Part shown: positions 35,908 through 43,082 of the stretch, in pieces
Layout: every line of letters begins with the position of its first letter
Numbering within the stretch: position 1 is the first letter of the stretch
Assembly (NCBI GenBank): GCA_029916745.1
Contig: JARXWK010000002.1
Coordinates: 62,001 to 126,000, forward strand
DNA length: 64,000 nt
Reading direction: 5' to 3'
Origin: Dysgonomonadaceae bacterium PH5-43
Lineage (GTDB): Bacteria; Bacteroidota; Bacteroidia; Bacteroidales; Azobacteroidaceae
Made by a program: the position numbers and the translations under genes
Notes under the pieces: model-generated
Seen by the model: only the letters and a program-made list of their open reading frames with translations
Database searches by the model: none
What the model was told of the DNA's origin: nothing

Positions 35908-35940
35908 CTTGTCTGACAAGCTGGAGCAAGAAGAAACAAG
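35908..35940 (-). promoter_or_regulatory. 33-bp operator-like repeat, copy 1
   Basis: It contains the perfect 13-bp dyad CTTGTCTGACAAG followed by CAAGAAGAAACAAG. It is nearly identical to 38388-38420 and begins 43 bp from the edge of the -7 element, the same distance as at the integrase promoter. Confidence 0.65.
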
Positions 35941-36000
35941 TAAACACAAAAAAAGTGCAATGAATTAACACTGCACTTTTAATACTAATAGGCTATAACT

Positions 36001-36963
36001 CTATTTTATCCTTCCTAAAATAATAATTCTCTTTACTACATTATCCCATAAAATATGACCATCTTTCAAAACAATATAAGTTGGATTTATTGATTGTTCC
36101 GTCCCAATATATCCAAACTCTTTTTCCATACTTTCATAGAAAGCTTTTCGATTGGTTAAGATGTCTATATAATTAAGTCTCTCCAATGCCTTAATAGTAA
36201 TAGCCACATCTTTCCCTTTTTGCCCGTCGACCAACTCGTGGAGCTTTTCCATCAAAGCTTCTTTATTGTTATGATGGAGATAATCTCTAAAGTCTTTGAT
36301 TTCTTTTTCCTTCTTTCCCTTTTCTGGAATTAATGGACGTTCTTGTGGATGTTTTATCAAATAATTAGCTATTTTCCGTTCGTTATTCTGTCTAATAGCA
36401 TCTTTTTCCTCCTCACTACAATCTAATAGGTCTAAATAGCAGTCAGCTCCATTTTCAAACAAAAATTCAGCATATTGGTTTGATTGCTCATCTTCTTTGT
36501 CCATGTATCGTCTAAAACGAGTCGCATTAGTCTTTATGGTTTGAATAGCTTTATAGTGTACTCCTCCATTTTTCCCCTGTTCGTACATTAATGGCATTGA
36601 TAGGTATCTTTTGGGAGAATCAGAATGGCTCTCCCATGTGTTAATGCAATATGATTGTGGGGGTTGGTTTGTGATATTCCAAATTCTTTCTTCAATGGCA
36701 TTGTCATCTTGAAAGATATTCTCCTCCCTAATAATCTTATCAAAATTGTCAGCCCCATCTTGAAAGCCTTTGGCATACTCATCAATGAGAGGTCTGACAG
36801 CCTCAACAGTTGCGAGAGTCTCATCAAAAAGATGAAACTCCCCCTTTCTCACAGATGATAAGAACATGTCAAAATCATCCTCTTGTACATAACATGTATA
36901 TTCAGAATCAATAAGTTTCCGATATTTACTGTTAAAAAATAAGATTTCTCCCCAGCTACTCAT
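36001..36963 (-). CDS. Protein of unknown function, cotranscribed with the integrase
   Basis: The 320-aa soluble protein is rich in charged residues. Its C-terminal part (DFRDYLHHNNKEALMEKLHELVDGQKGKDVAITIKALERLNYI, about 225-270) is a helical segment of a kind I associate with Bacteroidota element proteins, but I do not recognise a function. Its start overlaps the integrase stop by 4 bp, so translation is coupled. It might assist excision or be a cargo gene expressed with the integrase. Confidence 0.65.
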   Translation of the reverse strand: MSSWGEILFFNSKYRKLIDSEYTCYVQEDDFDMFLSSVRKGEFHLFDETLATVEAVRPLIDEYAKGFQDGADNFDKIIREENIFQDDNAIEERIWNITNQPPQSYCINTWESHSDSPKRYLSMPLMYEQGKNGGVHYKAIQTIKTNATRFRRYMDKEDEQSNQYAEFLFENGADCYLDLLDCSEEEKDAIRQNNERKIANYLIKHPQERPLIPEKGKKEKEIKDFRDYLHHNNKEALMEKLHELVDGQKGKDVAITIKALERLNYIDILTNRKAFYESMEKEFGYIGTEQSINPTYIVLKDGHILWDNVVKRIIILGRIK

Positions 36964-38303
36964 TCTATCATTTTTACCAAATCCTTCTTTATTCCCTTAT
37001 CTATATCTCTATATCGGGCAAAGGCTCTGCTACCTTCCTTATGCCCGCTTAATGCGCCCACTAAGTTAGGGTCTTTTACTCGTTTATACAAATTTCCAAC
37101 AAAAGTTCTTCGAGCAAGATGTGATGAGGCTAATTCATTAATAGGTCGCTTTTCCTCTTTTCCTGTTGTTGAATTCATGATTGTTATACTACGAGTAATA
37201 CCACAGAGAGAAAAAATTTCTTTTAGAGAGTCATTGTATTTCTGCGCACTAATAAAAGGAAATAGCCGCCCTTTGCTATCCGTGTTTGCGTATTTTTTCA
37301 CAAGTGCCTTTGCTCTATTATTTAGTGGAACTTCAACAGGGTCGGGAGTTTTATTCATCGTTTTGTGAGGAATATATTCCACAGCCTCATCTATGATATT
37401 TGCATTGGTCATACTTAAAAGGTCCGAAACTCGGCATCCGATAAGACATTGAAAGATGAAAATGTCTCGTTGTACTTCTAAACATGGATATTTCGACAAA
37501 TTATAATCCGCTATCAGGTTTCTTTCTTCTAACGAGATATAATAGGGTCTGCCGTATTTCTCCGTCATGCCATTATATTTATCAAATGGTTTATTAGTTG
37601 TGAGTCCTTGTTTATTACACCAATTATAGAAGGCTCGGAACTTGCTGAATAGTGTGCATATTGAATTATTGCCCCGTGGTTTGGGTTTGGGATTCTTTTG
37701 CTTGGTATTTACAAGCGAAGGTATCTGTTTGTATATATGGGTAAACTCTTTATAGAAGAGATGCTCATTCCTATAAAAGTCCTCGAAGTCTTTAATGGTA
37801 TCACTATTAATTGTGTCAATGCCTAATTTGAAATCAGGTTTACCATTACATAGTTGGTTAAACAACTCATAGCGTTTTAACGCATTGAAAAGAACACGGT
37901 AATTCTTCTTTCTGACTTCCGAAAGTCTTTGTTTCTCCAAATACAACTCAGTTAAATCAAAGAAATCATCCTTAGGCTTTTGATACTTGTCGGGATATAA
38001 TGTTTTATCAATTAGCTGTTCAAAAGTTTCACTTGTCAATGTCATTTGGCTTTTGTTCGCCTCATAAACATCTAATAGCAATTGCTTTCTTGCAATAACA
38101 GACCGATTGACCCTATTTCGCTCCTCCGTTTCTATAACAGCCCTTGACTTAATACAATCATTCTTGGCATCCCATACAATCGGATTCACTTTGATTTCAC
38201 TACTGTGGAATAACTGCGTATTCCGTCCATCACTCACTCTAAATCTAACATTTACTTCTGCATTCTTTCGATTGCTTCTAACAATAGCTTTTACTGTTGC
38301 CAT
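36960..38303 (-). CDS. Tyrosine recombinase (integrase) of the element
   Basis: The 447-aa protein has an N-terminal arm-binding region, a SAM-like core-binding domain (about 105-220) and a catalytic domain (about 235-447). The catalytic residues are visible: Arg in IGCRVSDLLSM (about 293), the HLARR box near 395, His in LSGHKEG near 420 and Tyr in AFARYRDID near 432. It lies 300 bp from attR and reads inward, as expected for a tRNA-targeting integrase. It has a strong promoter with an upstream operator-like repeat and arm-type sites. Confidence 0.92.
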   Translation of the reverse strand: MATVKAIVRSNRKNAEVNVRFRVSDGRNTQLFHSSEIKVNPIVWDAKNDCIKSRAVIETEERNRVNRSVIARKQLLLDVYEANKSQMTLTSETFEQLIDKTLYPDKYQKPKDDFFDLTELYLEKQRLSEVRKKNYRVLFNALKRYELFNQLCNGKPDFKLGIDTINSDTIKDFEDFYRNEHLFYKEFTHIYKQIPSLVNTKQKNPKPKPRGNNSICTLFSKFRAFYNWCNKQGLTTNKPFDKYNGMTEKYGRPYYISLEERNLIADYNLSKYPCLEVQRDIFIFQCLIGCRVSDLLSMTNANIIDEAVEYIPHKTMNKTPDPVEVPLNNRAKALVKKYANTDSKGRLFPFISAQKYNDSLKEIFSLCGITRSITIMNSTTGKEEKRPINELASSHLARRTFVGNLYKRVKDPNLVGALSGHKEGSRAFARYRDIDKGIKKDLVKMIE

Positions 38304-38337
38304 AATCTTACTTTTTAAATTAAAAATTTATTTGAAG

Positions 38338-38369
38338 CAAATGTATGGGAACAAATCAACCTGTTCAAA
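38338..38369 (-). promoter_or_regulatory. Integrase promoter
   Basis: On the minus strand TTTG (38369-38366) and TACATTTG (38345-38338) are exactly 20 bp apart, 35 bp before the integrase start codon. Confidence 0.72.
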
Positions 38370-38387
38370 GAATCTAAATTGTCTTTC

Positions 38388-38420
38388 CTTGTCTGACAAG
38401 CCTGCACAAGAAGAAACAAG
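38388..38420 (-). promoter_or_regulatory. 33-bp operator-like repeat, copy 2
   Basis: The 13-bp dyad CTTGTCTGACAAG and the following ACAAGAAGAAACAAG match copy 1 at 35908-35940 with only a few differences in the linker. It begins 43 bp from the -7 element of the integrase promoter. Confidence 0.65.
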
Positions 38421-38458
38421 AATGGGGTAAATTCATCTAATAATCCACTGATATTTTC

Positions 38459-38489
38459 GGTTGTGCAAGATGCTTAAATTTGCACAACA
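38459..38489. promoter_or_regulatory. Candidate integrase arm-type sites, right end
   Basis: TTTGCACAACA (38479-38489) repeats the tandem 11-mers near attL. GGTTGTGCAA (38459-38468) is an inverted partial copy. Confidence 0.5.
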
Positions 38490-38602
38490 TCCCTGCAATC
38501 TCATCCGATTGGCTACAATAGAATAAAAAGACAAATGTAGTTAAGTAGGCAGTTTTGAATGATATACACCATATAGGTTTGCATGTGATTTCATTCCTGA
38601 CC

Positions 38603-38622
38603 TTCTGCTCGGGGGTACAACC
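38603..38622 (+). other. attR, 20-bp core
   Basis: This sequence is identical to the 20 bp ending tRNA-Arg at 28853-28872. The rest of a tRNA is not present here, so this is the far attachment site, next to what was the original downstream flank. Confidence 0.9.
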
Positions 38623-38670
38623 AAAAACGCCAGTTGTTAATGAGATAAACAGTTGGCGTTTTTTGGTTGT
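38617..38670 (+). terminator. Long hairpin beyond attR, the displaced tRNA-Arg terminator
   Basis: ACAACC-AAAAA-CGCCA (38617-38632) pairs with TGGCG-TTTTTT-GGTTGT (38654-38670), a stem of about 16 bp with a T-run. It begins inside the attachment core, and on the empty site it would end the tRNA-Arg transcript. It may now also end the leftward gene cluster. Confidence 0.7.
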
Positions 38671-38672
38671 CG

Positions 38673-39476
38673 TTATTCTTTAAGTTTTTCTAAGAAAGAT
38701 TGAATAACAACATATTCTTCTATTATTTCTATTACTTCTTCATCTAAAAGAGAAGTAAACCTTTGAAGTATCATATTGCATATCATATTGGCTTGTATTT
38801 CAGATAAATTAAATTTTTGCATTAGTTGATTATAAGCATCTGTTGTATTACGAGACATTTTTATTGTATCAATAACATTTTTAGTATCATCGTTTTTTAA
38901 TATTTTCAATATCCCTCTGTATCCTTCAATTTCTTTTTTTACTTTTATTATTTCCTCTTCAATACGATTCATCAGATACCATGCTAATGAATGTTTGAGT
39001 TTGAAATTGCGAACAATCAGATATTGTGAATTATCTTCGTCGTTATAAGCGGTGTCTATAGTAGTATTAATTTTGTCTTTGTCTTCTTTCCAATCCCAAT
39101 CCCAATCTATATCGCTCTCAAATATATCATCCCATTTTGCTTTTTCTTCTTCAGATAACGCATAATCAGAGTCTTGAAGTTCTTGATGAATTTCATCTGT
39201 CGTGATTAAATCAGTATCTTCTGCATAATCTCCATAATCGTTCAAAAAATACTTTTGATAATTCAGTAAAGTCTTTTTTGATTTTTCTAAAAACAATTTT
39301 CTTTCTTCAGAATCAGTATATAGCAAATCTCGTTCTATTTCGTCTATTTGAATATGTGAATTTTGCCAATGATTGAGAATGAATGAATAGTCTGATTGTA
39401 CCTGAGGAATTTCAATTGTGGCACAGCCATTCTCGTCAAAATCTAATACGCTATAAGTATTTGTTATATTATTCAT
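38673..39476 (-). CDS. Protein with a GyrA/ParC-like coiled-coil region
   Basis: The 267-aa protein has an acidic N-terminal half of unknown fold (with the Asp/Trp-rich DIDWDWDWKEDKDK near 125-138). The C-terminal part from about 165 resembles the long coiled-coil and hinge of type II topoisomerase A subunits: a helix with RIEEEIIKVKKEIEGYRGIL, then LMQKFNLSEIQANMICNM and ILQRFTSLLDEEVIEIIEEY. GyrA has the matching FxLSExQAxxILxMxLQRLT pattern. The catalytic Tyr domain is absent. It may mimic or interfere with gyrase. It has its own promoter and follows the PD-(D/E)XK nuclease gene by about 170 bp. Function unknown. Confidence 0.7.
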   Translation of the reverse strand: MNNITNTYSVLDFDENGCATIEIPQVQSDYSFILNHWQNSHIQIDEIERDLLYTDSEERKLFLEKSKKTLLNYQKYFLNDYGDYAEDTDLITTDEIHQELQDSDYALSEEEKAKWDDIFESDIDWDWDWKEDKDKINTTIDTAYNDEDNSQYLIVRNFKLKHSLAWYLMNRIEEEIIKVKKEIEGYRGILKILKNDDTKNVIDTIKMSRNTTDAYNQLMQKFNLSEIQANMICNMILQRFTSLLDEEVIEIIEEYVVIQSFLEKLKE

Positions 39477-39549
39477 TTTTTGAAATGTTAAACCTAAACT
39501 ATGAAATTATGAGTACTCTAGAAATATACTCTGTTTGTTGTTTGATTTA

Positions 39550-39581
39550 CAAATGTAATAAATATCTGAATCTTACATCAA
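39550..39581 (-). promoter_or_regulatory. Promoter of the GyrA-like-tail gene
   Basis: On the minus strand TTG (39581-39579) and TACATTTG (39557-39550) are 21 bp apart, with a leader of about 68 nt. Confidence 0.6.
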
Positions 39582-39647
39582 TTTATAACCCACAAACTAT
39601 ATTTGCTTGTGTTTTGTCGAATTTTAGAATATGTATTTTGTATTGCT

Positions 39648-40892
39648 TTATAAGCCTCTTTTCTTAATATTGTTTAACGCTCTAACGGATTTATGTATTT
39701 TATTATTATTGATTTTCAAAAAAGGCTTATCTATTGTATAATAGTTTTTGGCAATTCCATCTATTATTTTACTAATTATTTCTTTGCGGTTTTCATCGTT
39801 TATAATGTTAAAAGTTTCTTTATTTGAAAAATCATAAAATCTTATGTTTTTGATTTCGCTTGGGAAATAATCCCAAGTTCCTTTTGTTAGATTTCCTAAA
39901 GTAAAACCTTTGTCATCATTAACGATTTGCAGTTTATTCCCTTTGTAATTAAATTCTATTTTTAATATCGTTTTTTTGTTGTTGTGTGCGACTTCATTTA
40001 TCAATTGTTCGTCGGGAATTTGCGTATTTAACTTGTTTGCTAATTCTGTAAAAAATCTATGAATAGTGTGCCATTTTACATCTTTGAAATGTTTGGAAAA
40101 GATATAAGCACTTTGAGAATAGTTCTTATTTTCATCAATCTCTTTTTTAAAGATATAAGCACTTTGACAATGGTTTTTATTCTCTGCAATTAAATTTGTA
40201 ATAGCCAGTGCTGTTTTATTGTCTGTTGTCATTTTCTTAACGAGATTGAGATATTGTTGAATTATTGTATTTAAAAATGATTTTTCTTTTTTGTCAATAC
40301 ATAAGTCAAGCCATTCTTGAATTTGATAATAGTCAATTTTGTGCTTTCTTGAATCAAATATACCATTTTTTTTGAGAGAGCCAATAGTTTCATCGGTGGG
40401 CTCTTTGTATAAAGTCAAATAATACACATAAGTTTTATCTTCATCACATTTGTATTTACATTCTTTCTCATTTTTATCTTTACCTTTGGTAATTGTATTG
40501 TAGTATCTTTCTAATTGCCCTTTGTAACCCTCTTTTGCGTCTTTATGAATGCTGGGTTTTGCGTGAATTTTATTTTCAATAATTATTGCTTGCTTTTCTT
40601 TCTCGTTGATGATCAGAATATCAATTTCTTCGTATTCCGATTTGTTTTGTTTGTTGGGAATAACTTCGCAACCATCTGTGATAAATTTTTCTTCATCTAT
40701 TTTTAGAATTTTACGTACGAACAATTCTAAAAAATGAGAATTTGAGTCAAGTAAATAGGAAATAAAACGAGAATGTAATGTTACTTCTTCGTGTCCAAGG
40801 AAGAAAATGTCGAAAATATTAATGTCTTCACTCTCTATTTCCTCCCTATATTCCTGTTCAATGACAGAAAGTTTTTCTAAAAAATCTTGCAT
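39648..40892 (-). CDS. PD-(D/E)XK nuclease-superfamily protein (PDDEXK_4-like)
   Basis: The 414-aa protein shows the PDDEXK_4 plan. An N-terminal block, EVTLHSRFISYLLDSNSHF (about 38-56), precedes the catalytic strand EEIDILIINEKEKQAIIIENKIHA, where the Asp of EIDILI and Glu-x-Lys of IENKI are the metal and catalytic residues. GQLERYYN follows. The C-terminal half is of unknown fold and includes a 17-residue tandem duplication with the shared core QSAYIF. Such nucleases are frequent in defence and mobile regions. The start MQDFLEKL (40892) suits the family; an in-frame ATG at 40997 would add 35 basic residues and remains possible. Confidence 0.8.
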   Translation of the reverse strand: MQDFLEKLSVIEQEYREEIESEDINIFDIFFLGHEEVTLHSRFISYLLDSNSHFLELFVRKILKIDEEKFITDGCEVIPNKQNKSEYEEIDILIINEKEKQAIIIENKIHAKPSIHKDAKEGYKGQLERYYNTITKGKDKNEKECKYKCDEDKTYVYYLTLYKEPTDETIGSLKKNGIFDSRKHKIDYYQIQEWLDLCIDKKEKSFLNTIIQQYLNLVKKMTTDNKTALAITNLIAENKNHCQSAYIFKKEIDENKNYSQSAYIFSKHFKDVKWHTIHRFFTELANKLNTQIPDEQLINEVAHNNKKTILKIEFNYKGNKLQIVNDDKGFTLGNLTKGTWDYFPSEIKNIRFYDFSNKETFNIINDENRKEIISKIIDGIAKNYYTIDKPFLKINNNKIHKSVRALNNIKKRGL

Positions 40893-41040
40893 GTTTTTTA
40901 TATTATTAATTTTCTCTTGTAAAGGTAAAGTTTTTTTTACATATAAAGGGTTGGAATGTACCAATTTTCGACATTTTCTTTTTGTGAGAATTATCAAACT
41001 TTAGGACTTTCTGTGCATCGTACATAATTATCTTTCTCTT

Positions 41041-41559
41041 AAAAACACAAAGCTTCACTTAGGGTCTTCTCTCTACTAAGAGACCCCTCGTGTCTCTACT
41101 AAGAGAGGCGATGTCTCTCTACTAAGAAAGACGGGGTGGTTCTACTAAGAGAAATGAGGCTGTTATACTAAGAGCTGCATCGGGTATCTACTAAGAAACA
41201 GCTCGCCTATCTACTAACAAAGGCGAGGGGTATCTACTAAGAGCAACGAGGGGTATCTAATAAGAAACAGCTCCCCTCTTTAGTAACAACGATAAGGAGG
41301 TTCTGCTGAGAAGCGGTGAAGTGCTTCGCAAGAGAGATAGAGCCGTCCATTTGTCCAGTCGCTAACTTTTACGCTCTTCTCCGAGAGTTGAGCAATTACA
41401 GATAGTTGCCTATTGGTGTAGTCTGCTTACTCTCTTATCTACTCTCTTAAATGACACAAAGGGTCTATAATGTCAAAATAATAGAGAAAGGAGAAATCTT
41501 GTGAAAATAAGTAAGCAGAGAAAATGTTGAGAATTTGAGTGAAATAGAAAAAGAAAGAT
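41041..41559 (+). repeat. Dispersed 0.5-kb non-coding repeat, copy B
   Basis: Copy B begins at AAAAACACAAAGCTTCACTT and contains about eleven 23-bp units with the core TCTACTAAGAG, then the conserved block (GCCGTCCATTTGTCC, TTTTACGCTCTTCTCCGAGA, ATTACAGATAGTTGCC). It lacks the 60-bp left extension that copies A and C share. It is flanked by TATCTTTCT (41029-41037) and AGAAAGATA (41552-41560), a possible short terminal inverted repeat. No open frame is present. Confidence 0.88.
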
Positions 41560-41627
41560 ACAATTTTCGCTGAATAGTTACATTTTGTACTATGTTACAA
41601 AAATAACTCACTGACTTTTTAAAATAA

Positions 41628-41667
41628 CACAGTGAGTTTCTACCAATAACTCACTGTGCTTTTTTTT
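41628..41667 (+). terminator. ACAGTGAG-type intrinsic terminator hairpin
   Basis: CACAGTGAGT (41628-41637) and ACTCACTGTG (41649-41658) pair perfectly, followed by C and eight T residues. A further AACTCACTGA lies at about 41604. The gene to the right reads leftward, so in this orientation it would terminate transcription coming from repeat B. The same motif occurs at 13963-13994. Confidence 0.6.
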
Positions 41668-41725
41668 AATCGAACTGCAATCTTTTGCGTACGTAAATTT
41701 ATTTACATACGGACGTAAATTTAGC

Positions 41726-43063
41726 TTATCCCTTTATGTTTGGTTTTTCCAGTCCGTAACCCTTCTTTTTGTCTTCGGCTTTAAGCATTAGCGATATAAG
41801 CAAGGCGAGAAGTCCGAAGCAGGTAAAAATTATCATAGGGAGGGTGTAGTCGTAGCCCGATTCTGTTACACAATATTTGTCGAGCACCCAACCTATTAGT
41901 AGAGGCACCATACTTAATCCTATGTTTTGCACCCAGAATATTAGTGCGTAGGCGGTTCCTAATTTGTTTTGTGGTATGATTTTAGGAACTGAGGGCCACA
42001 TTGCCGATGGTACTAACGAAAAAGCTATTCCTAACACTATCATAAGAGAGGCGGCAAACCACCATACGTTTAGGAAAGGGGCAGCGAATAGGGCGTGAAC
42101 GACTATCAATAACGATGAGCCTATCATCATAATTGTTGCTCCTTTTCCTATTTTGTCGTATATTCCTCCGAAAAGAGGTGTAAGAAGTATGGTTCCGAAG
42201 GGGAGTATTGCGGGTATACTTCCAGCCAGTTCGGGGTCGACATTATACTTGTTTATCATCAACGATGTGGCGTATTTTAAGAATGGAAATACTGCCGAAT
42301 AAAACAGTACGCATAGTAGTGCTATCAGCCAAAAGCCTTTGTTGGTGATGATGGATCCGATGTCGGAAAGACGGAAAGGCTCTTCTTGTTCTTTTTCTAT
42401 GTGGGCTTCCGAAGCGTCGAGTTTGCGGTCCATAACGCAGAATACGAGGTAGGCGATAAGTCCGATGCATAATGCGCCTAATCCTAATAGTATTGGAGCC
42501 GATAAGCTTCCTAATGCTTTTGTTAGTGGGGTGGTAGATGATAGAGCTAATGCTGTGCCTAATCGTGCGATGGCTACTTGAATGCCCATTGCTAAAGCCA
42601 TTTCGTGTCCGGTAAACCATCGTGCAATTACTTTGGTAACTGTGATGCCTGCTGTTTCTATTCCCAATGCGAATATTGCGAATCCGATGCAGGCAAGGAA
42701 TACTTGCGTTCTGATTCCTAATATTTCTCCATCGTAGGCTTGCGATATTGCCATATATTTAATTCCGCAGCCGATAATCATCAGTAGGCAGGCTCCTATT
42801 CCGGTTAGGCGTGCGCCGAACTTGTCGAGTATCATACCGCTTATTATTAGCATAAAGAGGAATACGTTAAGCCAGCCGTATGCTGAGTTGAATATTCCGT
42901 ACTCGGTAGATGTCCAACCATATTCGTCTTTTAGCAGATCCATAAGTGGAGCCATTACGTCGGTGATAAAGTAGCCGCAAAACATTGTGAAGGCTACAAC
43001 TACTAAGACTGTCCATCGTGCTACGGGCGAGTCGTTTAGTTTTTTTCTTAAAGCTTGTGTCAT
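41726..43063 (-). CDS. Major facilitator superfamily transporter
   Basis: The 445-aa protein has 12 predicted membrane helices in two halves, with the MFS loop signature SGMILDKFGARLTG after helix 2 and GGIYDKIGKGATI in the second half. A cytoplasmic loop with EAHIEKEQEEPFRL separates the halves. The substrate cannot be told; the general form is like MFS_1 proteins related to MFSD1-type carriers. It follows folC by 19 bp on the same strand, suggesting an mfd-folC-MFS operon. DNA to its left holds an 11-bp direct repeat, ACGTAAATTTA, at 41691 and 41713. Confidence 0.82.
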   Translation of the reverse strand: MTQALRKKLNDSPVARWTVLVVVAFTMFCGYFITDVMAPLMDLLKDEYGWTSTEYGIFNSAYGWLNVFLFMLIISGMILDKFGARLTGIGACLLMIIGCGIKYMAISQAYDGEILGIRTQVFLACIGFAIFALGIETAGITVTKVIARWFTGHEMALAMGIQVAIARLGTALALSSTTPLTKALGSLSAPILLGLGALCIGLIAYLVFCVMDRKLDASEAHIEKEQEEPFRLSDIGSIITNKGFWLIALLCVLFYSAVFPFLKYATSLMINKYNVDPELAGSIPAILPFGTILLTPLFGGIYDKIGKGATIMMIGSSLLIVVHALFAAPFLNVWWFAASLMIVLGIAFSLVPSAMWPSVPKIIPQNKLGTAYALIFWVQNIGLSMVPLLIGWVLDKYCVTESGYDYTLPMIIFTCFGLLALLISLMLKAEDKKKGYGLEKPNIKG

Positions 43064-43082
43064 TGTTTATATTATTTATTAG

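Larger units (their letters stand above)
28853..38622. mobile_element. Integrated mobilizable element at tRNA-Arg, about 9.8 kb
   Basis: The element is bounded by a perfect 20-bp direct repeat, TTCTGCTCGGGGGTACAACC, at 28853-28872 (3' end of tRNA-Arg) and 38603-38622. A tyrosine integrase lies at the right end, reading inward. It also carries a Rep_trans-like initiator with iteron-like repeats, a 57-aa NUMOD3-like protein, a helix-turn-helix protein, a serine recombinase with an inverted-repeat site, and a four-gene membrane-linked cargo operon. No type IV secretion or large relaxase genes are present, so it would need a helper for transfer. It fits an integrative mobilizable element or satellite island. 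Confidence 0.88.

Noticed and set aside
28853-38622. Complete self-transmissible conjugative element or prophage
   Set aside because: No type IV secretion, coupling protein, capsid, portal or terminase genes are present in the 9.8 kb.
41029-41560. Repeat copy B as an insertion sequence with terminal inverted repeats
   Set aside because: The 9-bp inverted ends are not found at copies A and C, there is no transposase, and no target duplication is visible. It remains possible only as a non-autonomous element.
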